DNA of 5,157 nucleotides, taken from an uncultured Collinsella sp. Its GTDB lineage: Bacteria > Actinomycetota > Coriobacteriia > Coriobacteriales > Coriobacteriaceae. Shown in pieces: positions 1 to 5,157 of this stretch (position 1 is its first letter; every line of letters begins with the position of its first letter). Below the pieces are notes generated by a model. It saw only the letters and a program-made list of their open reading frames with translations. It did no database searches and was not told the DNA's origin. The translations under genes and the position numbers were made by a program. The stretch spans positions 1 to 5,157 of the forward strand of contig USDH01000117.1 of NCBI GenBank assembly GCA_900553415.1. Direction: 5' to 3'.

Positions 1-10
1 GAGTTCCGCA

Positions 11-47
11 CGCAAAGGAGAGCACTTAATGTGCTCTCCGTCTTGCG
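11..47 (-). terminator. Probable intrinsic terminator of the helicase gene
   Basis: A perfect 9-bp inverted repeat, GGAGAGCAC at 17-25 and GTGCTCTCC at 31-39, encloses a 5-base loop. It is flanked by a further CGCAA (11-15) / TTGCG (43-47) pairing across a small internal loop. Read on the minus strand it lies about 64 bases beyond the helicase stop codon and is followed by only TTTGCGT, so the T-tract is weak. The position and stem support a terminator for the helicase transcript. It could also serve a gene entering from the left, which lies outside the window. Confidence 0.6.
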
Positions 48-102
48 CAGGACTGCCCGAGCAGGCGATGTTGCCCCATACGCCCGCCCAGGTCCGCCGG
101 GA

Positions 103-3003
103 TTACGACAGCTTGACGATCGGTGCAAAACCTTTCATGAGCTTTTTAGTCTGGCCGGTTTTTTCGAATTGCACCTCGATCATGTCTCCGGCGACCGAGA
201 TCACGGTGCCCGTGCCAAAGGTCTTATGGCTCACGGTATCACCCGCGGCAAAGTCCTGCGATGCGCTGGCGCGATCGACCTTGCGTTCCACCGTTGGCGA
301 TACCTTGGATGACGGCTTTTTGGCTCGCGGCGCGCCCGAGCCAAAGGTCGAGGCAACACGGCCGGCGTCGGGCGAGACCCCACGATGGCGCTCGGTGCCA
401 TAAGTGCTGCCGCCAAAGAAATCGTCGAAGCTCGATCCGCTGCGCGATCCAGAGCCGCCGGTCGAGCGCGTATGCGAGCCAAACACCTTGCCGCCATACA
501 TGTCCGAGCCCATACCCGAGCCAAACGTGCCGTGACGGTCGCCGCGCTTCTCCCAGCCCGTGCCCTCAAAACCGGCAGAACCGATACCGCTGAACTCGAT
601 ATCCTCAAACGGAATCTCGTTGAGGAAGCGCGAGCGCGGGTTGGCAGACGTTGAGCCGTACGTGCGGCGCGTGGCCGCATAGGTCAAGAACAGGCGCTTA
701 CGGGCGCGCGTGATGGCGACGTAGGCCAGGCGACGCTCCTCCTCGAGCTTGCCCGGATCATCGCTGCCGCCAAAGTCATGCACGTGTGGGAAGATGCCCT
801 CCTCCATACCGGCCACGAACACCGCGGGGAACTCCAGGCCCTTGGCGGAGTGGATGGTCATCATGGTGATGGCATGCGTCTCGCCGGCCAGAGAATCCAA
901 GTCGGAGCGCAGGGCCAGCCACTCCATGAGTGCAGGCAGCGCCTTGCAAGTGAGCGGACCGTAGGTGCGCTCGATCTCGTCGGCATGCACGGCGCCCGCC
1001 GGCAGCTCTGTCGGCGCGGCATAGGCGTTGCCCGCGATGGCGGCAGCCAGGGCATCCTGTGGAGACAGCGCCGGAGCGGCCAGGCTATCGAGCGGATTGG
1101 TGCCCGCGGCATCGCGCGCGCCGACAAGCGCCTCAAACGAAGACACAGGCGCGGACGGCCCCGGCTCGGGCGCGGGCGTGCTCACCACAACGGGCTCGGG
1201 CTCGGCACCGGCAGGCACGTCGGCAACGCCGGCAGCGCGCAGCTCTTCCAAGCTCTCGAGCGTACCCTCGATATCCTCGTGCGTCTCCTCAAATTCGGCG
1301 GCGACGCCCAGGAATTCCTGGATGTTCTCGGCGCGGCTCTCGGACTCCATGGTGCCCTCGGCGCGGAACGCCTGCAGCAGGCCCGTCTTATCGACAATCA
1401 TCTCGACGACGTCCTTGAGCTCGCCGTCCATGCGGCGGCCCTCGCGCACCAGTGCCACAAAGCTCGACAGGCCGTTGCGCACCTTCGCGCTAAACATGCC
1501 CGTCTCGGCTGTCGCAATCTCGCAGGCCTGGAAGAACGAGCAACGGTTGTCGCGCGCCAGCTGCTCGATCTTTTGAATCGAAGTGGAACCGATGCCGCGG
1601 CGCGGCGTGTTGATGACGCGCTTGACGCTCATCTCGTCTGCCGGGTTCACGATCATCTTGAGGTAGGCCATGACGTCGCGGATCTCGGCACGGTCGAAGA
1701 ATCGCGTGCCGCCCACGATCTTGTAGGGCACGCCCGCACGCAGGAACATATCTTCGAGAATACGCGACTGGGCGTTGGTGCGGTAGAACACAGCGATGTC
1801 GTCGTAGCTCGTGCCCTTGGAGTGCAGCTTTTCGATCTCGCCGGCAATCCAGCGGCCCTCGTCGCGCTCGTCGCTCGCCTGGAAGGCCTGGATCTTCTCA
1901 CCATCGCCCTCAGCCGTAAACAGGCGCTTGTCCTTGCGCTGCGAGTTGTGGCGCACCACGGCATTGGCGGCGCTCAGGATGTGACCCGTGGAGCGGTAGT
2001 TCTGCTCCAGCTTGACGGTCTTGCAGTTTTTAAAGTCCTTCTCAAAGTCCAGGATGTTGGTGATGTCGGCGCCACGCCAGCTGTAAATAGACTGGTCATC
2101 GTCGCCCACGACCATGAGGTTTTGGTACTTGGCGGCCAGCAGGTTGGCGATCTCGTACTGGACGTGGTTGGTGTCCTGATACTCGTCGACGCTAATATAG
2201 CGGAAGCGCTCCTGGTACTTGTCGAGCACCTCGGGGCGGGTGCGCAGCAGCTCGAGCGTGCGCACGAGCAGGTCGTCGAAGTCCATCGCGTTGGCGGCGC
2301 GCAGGCGGCGTTCCAGCTCCAGGTAGACCTGCGCGGCCTTTTTGTCGTTGGGGCTGTCGGCGGATTTGAGCATGTCCTCGGGGCCGATCATGGCGTTTTT
2401 GGCCGAACTGATCTTGCTGCGGATCATATTGATGGGGAATTGCTTTTGCTCGATACCGAGCGCCTGCATAATATCGCGCACCATGCGCTTGGAATCGTCG
2501 TCATCGTAAATGGTGAACTGACCGGTGTAGCCCAGCAGGCCGGCGTCCTCGCGCAGCATACGCACGCACATGGCGTGGAACGTGCATACCCACATGCCGC
2601 GGGTGCCGCTGGGGATGAGCGCCGCCAGACGCTCACGCATCTCGGCCGCGGCCTTGTTGGTAAACGTAATGGCAAGAACCTGCCAAGGCTTAACACCCAG
2701 GTCGCCGAGCATATGTGCGATACGGAAGGTCAAGACGCGGGTCTTGCCCGAGCCGGCGCCGGCGAGCACCAGCAACGGGCCCTCGGTGGACAGGACCGCC
2801 TCGCGCTGGGCGGGATTAAGGCTGTCGATGTCGACGAGCGGCTTGGCGGGCTTGGGTGCCGGCGCGGGAGCGTCGTAGATGTCGAGCGGGACGAGCTCGG
2901 GTTCCGGCGCAGCAGGGGCGGCATACGCATCGAGCGGCACGGGTTCCGGCGCGGGCGGCACGGGTACCGCGGCGTTCTTTTCCCAGGGCAAGGGCTGGGT
3001 CAT
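103..3003 (-). CDS. pcrA: ATP-dependent DNA helicase, UvrD/PcrA family (SF1A)
   Basis: The product is 966 residues and belongs to the 3'-to-5' superfamily 1A helicases that act in nucleotide excision repair, fork maintenance and removal of RecA or stalled RNA polymerase. Visible motifs, numbered from the chosen start: Q motif LNPAQREAV (62-70), Walker A AGAGSGKT (81-88), motif Ia ITFTNKAA (112-119), Walker B DEYQD (273-277), motif III GDDDQSIYSWRGAD (300-313), motif IV LEQNYRS (332-338), motif V HSAKGLEFP (718-726) and motif VI RRLAYVAITRARKR (757-770). The end (about 918-966, GDTVSHKTFGTGTV onward) matches the Tudor-like PcrA C-terminal domain known to bind RNA polymerase. The protein is some 240 residues longer than usual PcrA/UvrD (about 720-740). 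The excess lies in a Pro/Ala N-terminal extension (1-58), a Pro/Ala insert (about 585-688) and a Gly/Ser linker (about 805-918). The ATG at 3003 is chosen because GAGGAG lies 6 bases upstream; the upstream in-frame GTG at 3087 would precede the probable -10 element. The pcrA versus uvrD name is a family-level choice. Confidence 0.96.
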   Translation of the reverse strand: MTQPLPWEKNAAVPVPPAPEPVPLDAYAAPAAPEPELVPLDIYDAPAPAPKPAKPLVDIDSLNPAQREAVLSTEGPLLVLAGAGSGKTRVLTFRIAHMLGDLGVKPWQVLAITFTNKAAAEMRERLAALIPSGTRGMWVCTFHAMCVRMLREDAGLLGYTGQFTIYDDDDSKRMVRDIMQALGIEQKQFPINMIRSKISSAKNAMIGPEDMLKSADSPNDKKAAQVYLELERRLRAANAMDFDDLLVRTLELLRTRPEVLDKYQERFRYISVDEYQDTNHVQYEIANLLAAKYQNLMVVGDDDQSIYSWRGADITNILDFEKDFKNCKTVKLEQNYRSTGHILSAANAVVRHNSQRKDKRLFTAEGDGEKIQAFQASDERDEGRWIAGEIEKLHSKGTSYDDIAVFYRTNAQSRILEDMFLRAGVPYKIVGGTRFFDRAEIRDVMAYLKMIVNPADEMSVKRVINTPRRGIGSTSIQKIEQLARDNRCSFFQACEIATAETGMFSAKVRNGLSSFVALVREGRRMDGELKDVVEMIVDKTGLLQAFRAEGTMESESRAENIQEFLGVAAEFEETHEDIEGTLESLEELRAAGVADVPAGAEPEPVVVSTPAPEPGPSAPVSSFEALVGARDAAGTNPLDSLAAPALSPQDALAAAIAGNAYAAPTELPAGAVHADEIERTYGPLTCKALPALMEWLALRSDLDSLAGETHAITMMTIHSAKGLEFPAVFVAGMEEGIFPHVHDFGGSDDPGKLEEERRLAYVAITRARKRLFLTYAATRRTYGSTSANPRSRFLNEIPFEDIEFSGIGSAGFEGTGWEKRGDRHGTFGSGMGSDMYGGKVFGSHTRSTGGSGSRSGSSFDDFFGGSTYGTERHRGVSPDAGRVASTFGSGAPRAKKPSSKVSPTVERKVDRASASQDFAAGDTVSHKTFGTGTVISVAGDMIEVQFEKTGQTKKLMKGFAPIVKLS

Positions 3004-3009
3004 GGGCGA

Positions 3010-3015
3010 CTCCTC
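3010..3015 (-). promoter_or_regulatory. Ribosome binding site of the helicase gene
   Basis: GAGGAG on the minus strand sits 6 bases before the ATG at 3003. It decides the start: the open frame continues upstream to a GTG at 3087, but the 28 extra residues are Arg-rich, unlike helicase N-termini, and overlap the probable promoter. Confidence 0.8.
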
Positions 3016-3064
3016 ATCTGACGGACGGCGCGCCTGCGGGCGGCGCCATAGTTTGAGCCGTACC

Positions 3065-3095
3065 AGTATACCGAGCCGCGCGGACACCGACGCAA
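3065..3095 (-). promoter_or_regulatory. Probable sigma-70-type promoter of the helicase gene
   Basis: On the minus strand a good -10 hexamer TATACT (3065-3070) is preceded by TTGCGT (3090-3095) as a possible -35 at a long 19-base spacing. Transcription would begin near 3058 and give a leader of about 55 bases before the ATG at 3003. The -10 is convincing against the GC-rich surroundings; the -35 is weak. The uppP terminator upstream supports an independent promoter here. Confidence 0.5.
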
Positions 3096-3142
3096 ATCAC
3101 ACCACGACTCCGTGCGCCACCGTCAGGCCCACCCCAGCGAAT

Positions 3143-3175
3143 TTGGTGCAAAGGTGTCAGGTTACTTTGAACCAA
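3143..3175. repeat. Imperfect inverted repeat with GTGTCAGGTTA core
   Basis: TTGGTGCAAAG (3143-3153) and CTTTGAACCAA (3165-3175) are reverse complements at 10 of 11 positions, around an 11-base core GTGTCAGGTTA. It lies between the uppP terminator and the helicase promoter in a stretch more AT-rich than its surroundings. It may be an operator for the helicase promoter 50 or so bases away, or a member of a dispersed palindromic repeat family. The arms are visible in the sequence; the role is not. Confidence 0.4.
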
Positions 3176-3251
3176 TCTATTGACAATCACGAAACCGCCG
3201 ATGTCATGGCAGTAGCAGCGAGCAGCGGCCGGGGCGAACAAATTGGCATGA

Positions 3252-3292
3252 AAAGGGGGCGGCATAGACCTTTTGGTCATGCCGCCCCCTTT
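3252..3292 (-). terminator. Intrinsic terminator of uppP
   Basis: A perfect 14-bp stem pairs AAAGGGGGCGGCAT (3252-3265) with ATGCCGCCCCCTTT (3279-3292). It is extended by GACC/GGTC (3267-3270 / 3275-3278) past a single bulged A at 3266, closing on a TTTT loop. On the minus strand the stem ends in TTTT (3254-3251), and it begins 44 bases after the uppP stop. This is a strong rho-independent terminator that separates uppP from the helicase gene. Because the outer pairs are A-T on both sides, it may also work weakly on the plus strand. Confidence 0.85.
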
Positions 3293-3336
3293 GAATGACA
3301 AGTTGTCGCTCCGGTCGCCGTGCAGCGTCAACCAAG

Positions 3337-4317
3337 TTACAGGCCGAGCATGGGCTCCAGGACAAAGAAGTACGCAAGCACCACGATGCCCAGGATGATG
3401 CGGTAGACGCCGAAGCACTTGAAGTCGTGACGGCGAACGAAGCCCATGAGCCACTTGATGGCGATGAGCGAAACCACAAAGGCCACAACGCAGCCCACGC
3501 CCAGGATGGCGACCTCGTTGGCGCCGAACGTACCGCCCTTGATGAAATACTTGACCAGCTTGAGCGCACTCGCGCCAAACATGACAGGGATGGCCAGGAA
3601 GAACGTAAACTTGGATGCCACCGAACGCGTGCAGCCCAAAAGCAGGCCGCCGATGATGGTGGAACCGGAGCGCGACGTGCCCGGAATCAGCGAAAGAACC
3701 TGAAAGCAACCGATACCCAGCGCAGTCTTCCAGCTCAGGTCCTCGAGCGTAGTGATGGAGCCAAAGTCCAGGTTATCGTCATCGTCCTCATCCTCGGCGG
3801 TAGCCGCGGCGGACGCCGCAAAGTGCGCACCGGCAGGACGTCCACCCGACACCACGGCACGCGAACCAAACGAACCGGCAACGGCAATTTCCTCGCGCTT
3901 GCTCGCGCGCCAGTTCTCGATCACGATAAACAGCACACCGTACACAATGAGCGCCAGCGCCACGACGGGAGCATTGTAGAAATGCTCCTCCATCCAGTCG
4001 TTGAGCGGCAGGCCGATCGCCGCCGCAGGAATGCAGCCGAGCACAATCTTGCCCCACAGCACCCAGGTGTCGCGGCGGCCCTCCTTACCCTTGCTGGGCG
4101 AGAACGGGTTGAGCTCGTGGAAAAACAGCACGCAGACAGCCAGAATGGCGCCGAGCTGAATCACGACCAGGAACATATTCCAGAACGTCTCGCTCACGTT
4201 CATCTTGACGAACTCGTCCACCAAGATCATGTGACCGGTCGACGAAACAGGCAGCCATTCGGTGATGCCCTCGACCAGGCCCATGAAGGCAGATTTTAGA
4301 AGCTCGATAATATCCAA
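3337..4317 (-). CDS. uppP: Undecaprenyl-diphosphatase (BacA/UppP family)
   Basis: This integral membrane enzyme dephosphorylates undecaprenyl diphosphate to undecaprenyl phosphate, regenerating the lipid carrier for peptidoglycan and other wall polymers; overexpression of the family gives bacitracin resistance. From the TTG start the product is 326 residues. The first signature is EGITEWLPVSSTGHM at 16-30, with the catalytic ExxxE pair E16/E20, Ser26 and His29. The second is PGTSRSGST at 212-220, with the phosphate-binding Arg216. Hydrophobic segments are clear at about 46-66, 88-104, 115-134, 196-211, 220-229, 236-255, 268-289 and 303-320. Family members are usually 265-285 residues; the excess is an Ala-rich and poly-acidic insertion at about 138-186, ending in EDEDDDD, between the fourth hydrophobic segment and the conserved LEDLSWKTALGIGCFQ stretch. 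The TTG is chosen because the following DIIELL matches the typical N-terminus (MDIIELLK) and GAGGGGG lies 5 bases upstream. An in-frame GTG at 4338 would add seven residues. The gene is monocistronic by its own terminator. Confidence 0.96.
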   Translation of the reverse strand: MDIIELLKSAFMGLVEGITEWLPVSSTGHMILVDEFVKMNVSETFWNMFLVVIQLGAILAVCVLFFHELNPFSPSKGKEGRRDTWVLWGKIVLGCIPAAAIGLPLNDWMEEHFYNAPVVALALIVYGVLFIVIENWRASKREEIAVAGSFGSRAVVSGGRPAGAHFAASAAATAEDEDDDDNLDFGSITTLEDLSWKTALGIGCFQVLSLIPGTSRSGSTIIGGLLLGCTRSVASKFTFFLAIPVMFGASALKLVKYFIKGGTFGANEVAILGVGCVVAFVVSLIAIKWLMGFVRRHDFKCFGVYRIILGIVVLAYFFVLEPMLGL

Positions 4318-4322
4318 AGGGA

Positions 4323-4329
4323 CCCCCTC
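4323..4329 (-). promoter_or_regulatory. Ribosome binding site of uppP, supporting a TTG start
   Basis: GAGGGGG on the minus strand ends 5 bases before the TTG at 4317-4315. The open frame continues upstream through a GTG at 4338 to a TTG at 4386, but neither has a comparable purine-rich site at the right distance, and the extra residues do not resemble a UppP N-terminus. Confidence 0.65.
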
Positions 4330-4378
4330 GTTAGACACCCGCCGGTAGATGTTCTGCGGACGATGCGGGCGATGTCCC

Positions 4379-4384
4379 ATTATC
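4379..4384 (-). promoter_or_regulatory. Possible -10 element of uppP
   Basis: GATAAT on the minus strand matches the sigma-70 -10 consensus at 5 of 6 positions and would start transcription about 55 bases before the uppP TTG. The bases about 17 upstream are GC-rich with no recognisable -35. A TTGACC on the minus strand near 4449-4454 is too far away to pair with it. This is a weak call. Confidence 0.25.
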
Positions 4385-4470
4385 AACCGTTGGCGGTGCG
4401 ACCGCGCCTACCCTTACCAAAAAACTCGCCCGTTCACAGAATTGCGAGCGGTCAAACCAAAATCCTTGGG

Positions 4471-4476
4471 TATAAC
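4471..4476 (+). promoter_or_regulatory. Possible -10 element of the usp gene
   Basis: TATAAC lies in the AT-richer part of the divergent gap, preceded by TTGGG, so a near-extended -10 is possible. The closest TTG-type -35 (TTGCGA, 4442-4447) is 23 bases away, too far for a normal pair. The overlapping GGGTAT (4468-4473) resembles the -10 of stress sigma factors of the SigB type, but no GTTT-like -35 is evident at the expected distance. Transcription would give a leader of about 85 bases. Confidence 0.35.
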
Positions 4477-4524
4477 TGCAACAAGATAAAGTGTCCGGCG
4501 GCCAACGCGCCCGCGCCCGCCCGA

Positions 4525-4547
4525 CGCACGAGCCCCGCGCCCGTGCG
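4525..4547 (+). other. Small hairpin in the usp 5' leader
   Basis: CGCACG (4525-4530) and CGTGCG (4542-4547) form a perfect 6-bp stem around an 11-base C-rich loop. The stem ends 7 bases before the AAGGAGG ribosome binding site. It could affect mRNA stability or ribosome access, but short stems of this kind arise by chance in GC-rich DNA. Confidence 0.3.
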
Positions 4548-4554
4548 ATAGACC

Positions 4555-4561
4555 AAGGAGG
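4555..4561 (+). promoter_or_regulatory. Ribosome binding site of the usp gene
   Basis: AAGGAGG is a full Shine-Dalgarno match, 5 bases before the ATG at 4567. It fixes the start codon and predicts strong translation. Confidence 0.9.
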
Positions 4562-4566
4562 AAACC

Positions 4567-5004
4567 ATGAACGAGGGCTACACCAAGGTATTTGTTTCAC
4601 TCGACGGTACTGAGCAGCAGGATTTTGTGCTCGCACGCGCCATCAAGGTCGCCGCGAACAACGGCGCCAAGCTGATCATCGGCCACGTCATCGACTCCAC
4701 CGCACTCGAGAGCGCCGGTTCCTATCCGGTCGACTTGGTCAACGGCTTGGAGGAGGCCTTTAACAACTCCATCGCCAAGCAGCTCGAGGAGGCCAAGGCC
4801 AATCCCAACATTCCCGAGGTCGAGGTCATGATTCGCGCCGGCCGCATTCGCGAGACGCTCAAGGACGAGATGCTCGACGTGGTTAAGCCCGACCTGGTGC
4901 TCTGCGGCGCCCGCGGCCTGTCCTCAATTAAGTACGCGCTACTGGGCTCGATTTCGACGTTCCTGCTGCGCAATACGGACTGCGACATTTTGGTCGTAAA
5001 GTAG
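4567..5004 (+). CDS. Universal stress protein, UspA family, ATP-binding type
   Basis: The 145-residue product is a single-domain cytoplasmic universal stress protein of usual length (about 140-150). The fold is readable: beta strand KVFVSLDG (7-14) with the nucleotide-contacting Asp13, helix 1 (about 16-31), strand KLIIGHVID (35-43), a long helix (about 55-78), strand EVEVMIRAG (84-92), a helix RETLKDEMLDVV (95-106), strand DLVLCGARG (109-117) and the last strand DILVVK (140-145). The motif G-2x-G-9x-G-S is complete at G114, G117, G127 and S128, which places it in the ATP-binding subgroup of the MJ0577 type rather than the E. coli UspA type, which lacks it. Such proteins usually dimerise and act as nucleotide-dependent regulators under starvation, oxygen or energy stress; the exact partner cannot be told from sequence. 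The gene stands alone, divergent from uppP, and is followed by a long hairpin. Confidence 0.95.
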   Translation: MNEGYTKVFVSLDGTEQQDFVLARAIKVAANNGAKLIIGHVIDSTALESAGSYPVDLVNGLEEAFNNSIAKQLEEAKANPNIPEVEVMIRAGRIRETLKDEMLDVVKPDLVLCGARGLSSIKYALLGSISTFLLRNTDCDILVVK

Positions 5005-5017
5005 CGTTGCTCCCACC

Positions 5018-5110
5018 GGCCGCGGGGCCTGCGGGGTTTCCACGGGCACGTCCTCGCCGCGTTGCGGCTGCGGGATGTGCCCTTAGGAAACCCCTCCCGG
5101 CCCCGCGGCC
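5018..5110 (+). repeat. Long stepped inverted repeat / hairpin after usp
   Basis: Three nested perfect arms pair in order. GGCCGCGGGGCC (5018-5029) pairs with GGCCCCGCGGCC (5099-5110), GGGGTTTCC (5033-5041) with GGAAACCCC (5086-5094), and GGGCAC (5044-5049) with GTGCCC (5077-5082). They are separated by small asymmetric loops (TGC/TCCC and AC/TTA). The apex contains another GCCGC (5056-5060) / GCGGC (5064-5068) hairpin. In all, 27 outer base pairs plus 5 apical ones span 93 bases, starting 13 bases after the usp stop. No T-tract follows on either strand, so it is not a classic intrinsic terminator. It could be a bidirectional terminator, an mRNA 3'-stabilising structure, or a copy of a dispersed palindromic element. 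Confidence 0.75.
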
Positions 5111-5157
5111 TTCGCAGCCTTACTTCAGCGAGTTGGCTGATAAGAAAGATGGCGTGC

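Larger units (their letters stand above)
4318..4566. other. Divergent intergenic region between uppP and usp
   Basis: This 249-base gap contains the leaders of two divergent genes. Going right from uppP it holds the uppP ribosome binding site, a possible uppP -10 (4379-4384), a small hairpin (GCGGT 4393-4397 / ACCGC 4401-4405), the only AT-richer stretch (about 4451-4490, which probably holds the usp promoter), then a C-rich leader (4505-4547) and the usp ribosome binding site. No convincing small gene or RNA was seen; short open frames here lack ribosome binding sites. Confidence 0.6.

Noticed and set aside
250..1251. Frameshift or gene fusion as the cause of the extra length of the helicase
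   Set aside because: The frame is continuous, all motifs occur once and in order, and the extra segments are low-complexity linkers rather than recognisable additional domains.
778..3021. Open frame of 747 codons on the plus strand opposite the helicase gene
   Set aside because: It lies wholly antisense to a gene with every SF1 helicase motif, has no ribosome binding site, and its Leu/Gly/His/Val/Arg-rich composition is the usual mirror of GC-rich codon use.
3014..3709. Minus-strand open frame of 231 codons overlapping the end of uppP and the gap after it
   Set aside because: It is out of frame with uppP, runs through the strong terminator hairpin, and has no ribosome binding site or domain.
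3295..4299. Open frame of 334 codons on the plus strand opposite uppP
   Set aside because: It is antisense to a clear UppP gene, has a composition rich in His, Arg, Gln and Glu without a recognisable domain, and crosses no independent start signal.
4363..4551. Plus-strand open frame of 62 codons in the uppP-usp gap
   Set aside because: It has no purine-rich site before its ATG, is Pro/Ala/Arg-rich from GC-rich DNA, and runs through the likely usp promoter.
5018..5110. Integron attC site as an explanation of the long hairpin
   Set aside because: The imperfect stem and GTTTCC/GGAAAC arms recall attC, but the terminal RYYYAAC and GTTRRRY core sites are not at the ends and no cassette or integrase is nearby.
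1..5157. CRISPR array, tRNA, rRNA, insertion sequence or defence genes
   Set aside because: No regularly spaced direct repeats, no cloverleaf sequence and no transposase or nuclease reading frame were seen on either strand.

Overview
The window holds three ordinary chromosomal housekeeping genes in a high-GC sequence (about 60% GC by eye). The protein sequences and the Gly/Ala/Asp-rich codon use suggest an actinobacterium of the Coriobacteriia, perhaps Collinsella-like. That placement is an impression from the proteins; no rRNA or other marker is present to confirm it.

Layout. Bases 1-102 lie downstream of the first gene and contain its probable terminator hairpin. A UvrD/PcrA-type DNA helicase gene fills 103-3003 on the minus strand, with its own ribosome binding site and probable promoter in 3004-3095. 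The 333-base gap 3004-3336 also contains an imperfect inverted repeat around 3143-3175 and a strong terminator hairpin (3252-3292) oriented to end the next gene. That gene, uppP (undecaprenyl-diphosphatase), runs on the minus strand at 3337-4317 and appears to start at a TTG codon. A 249-base divergent gap (4318-4566) separates it from a plus-strand single-domain universal stress protein gene (4567-5004). Thirteen bases after that stop lies a 93-base, stepped, nearly symmetrical hairpin (5018-5110) with no T-tract. The last 47 bases carry no feature that can be assigned.

How the parts relate. The genes look like three separate transcription units rather than an operon: helicase and uppP are co-directional but split by a terminator and a new promoter, and the usp gene is divergent. 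Their roles are independent: DNA repair and replication-fork maintenance, recycling of the cell-wall lipid carrier, and nucleotide-binding stress response.

I found no sign of a new multi-gene system. The points most worth checking are lineage-specific low-complexity insertions in two conserved enzymes (a Pro/Ala-rich segment of about 100 residues in the helicase and an Ala-rich plus poly-acidic loop in UppP), the long hairpin after usp, and the small inverted repeat upstream of the helicase, which may belong to a dispersed family.
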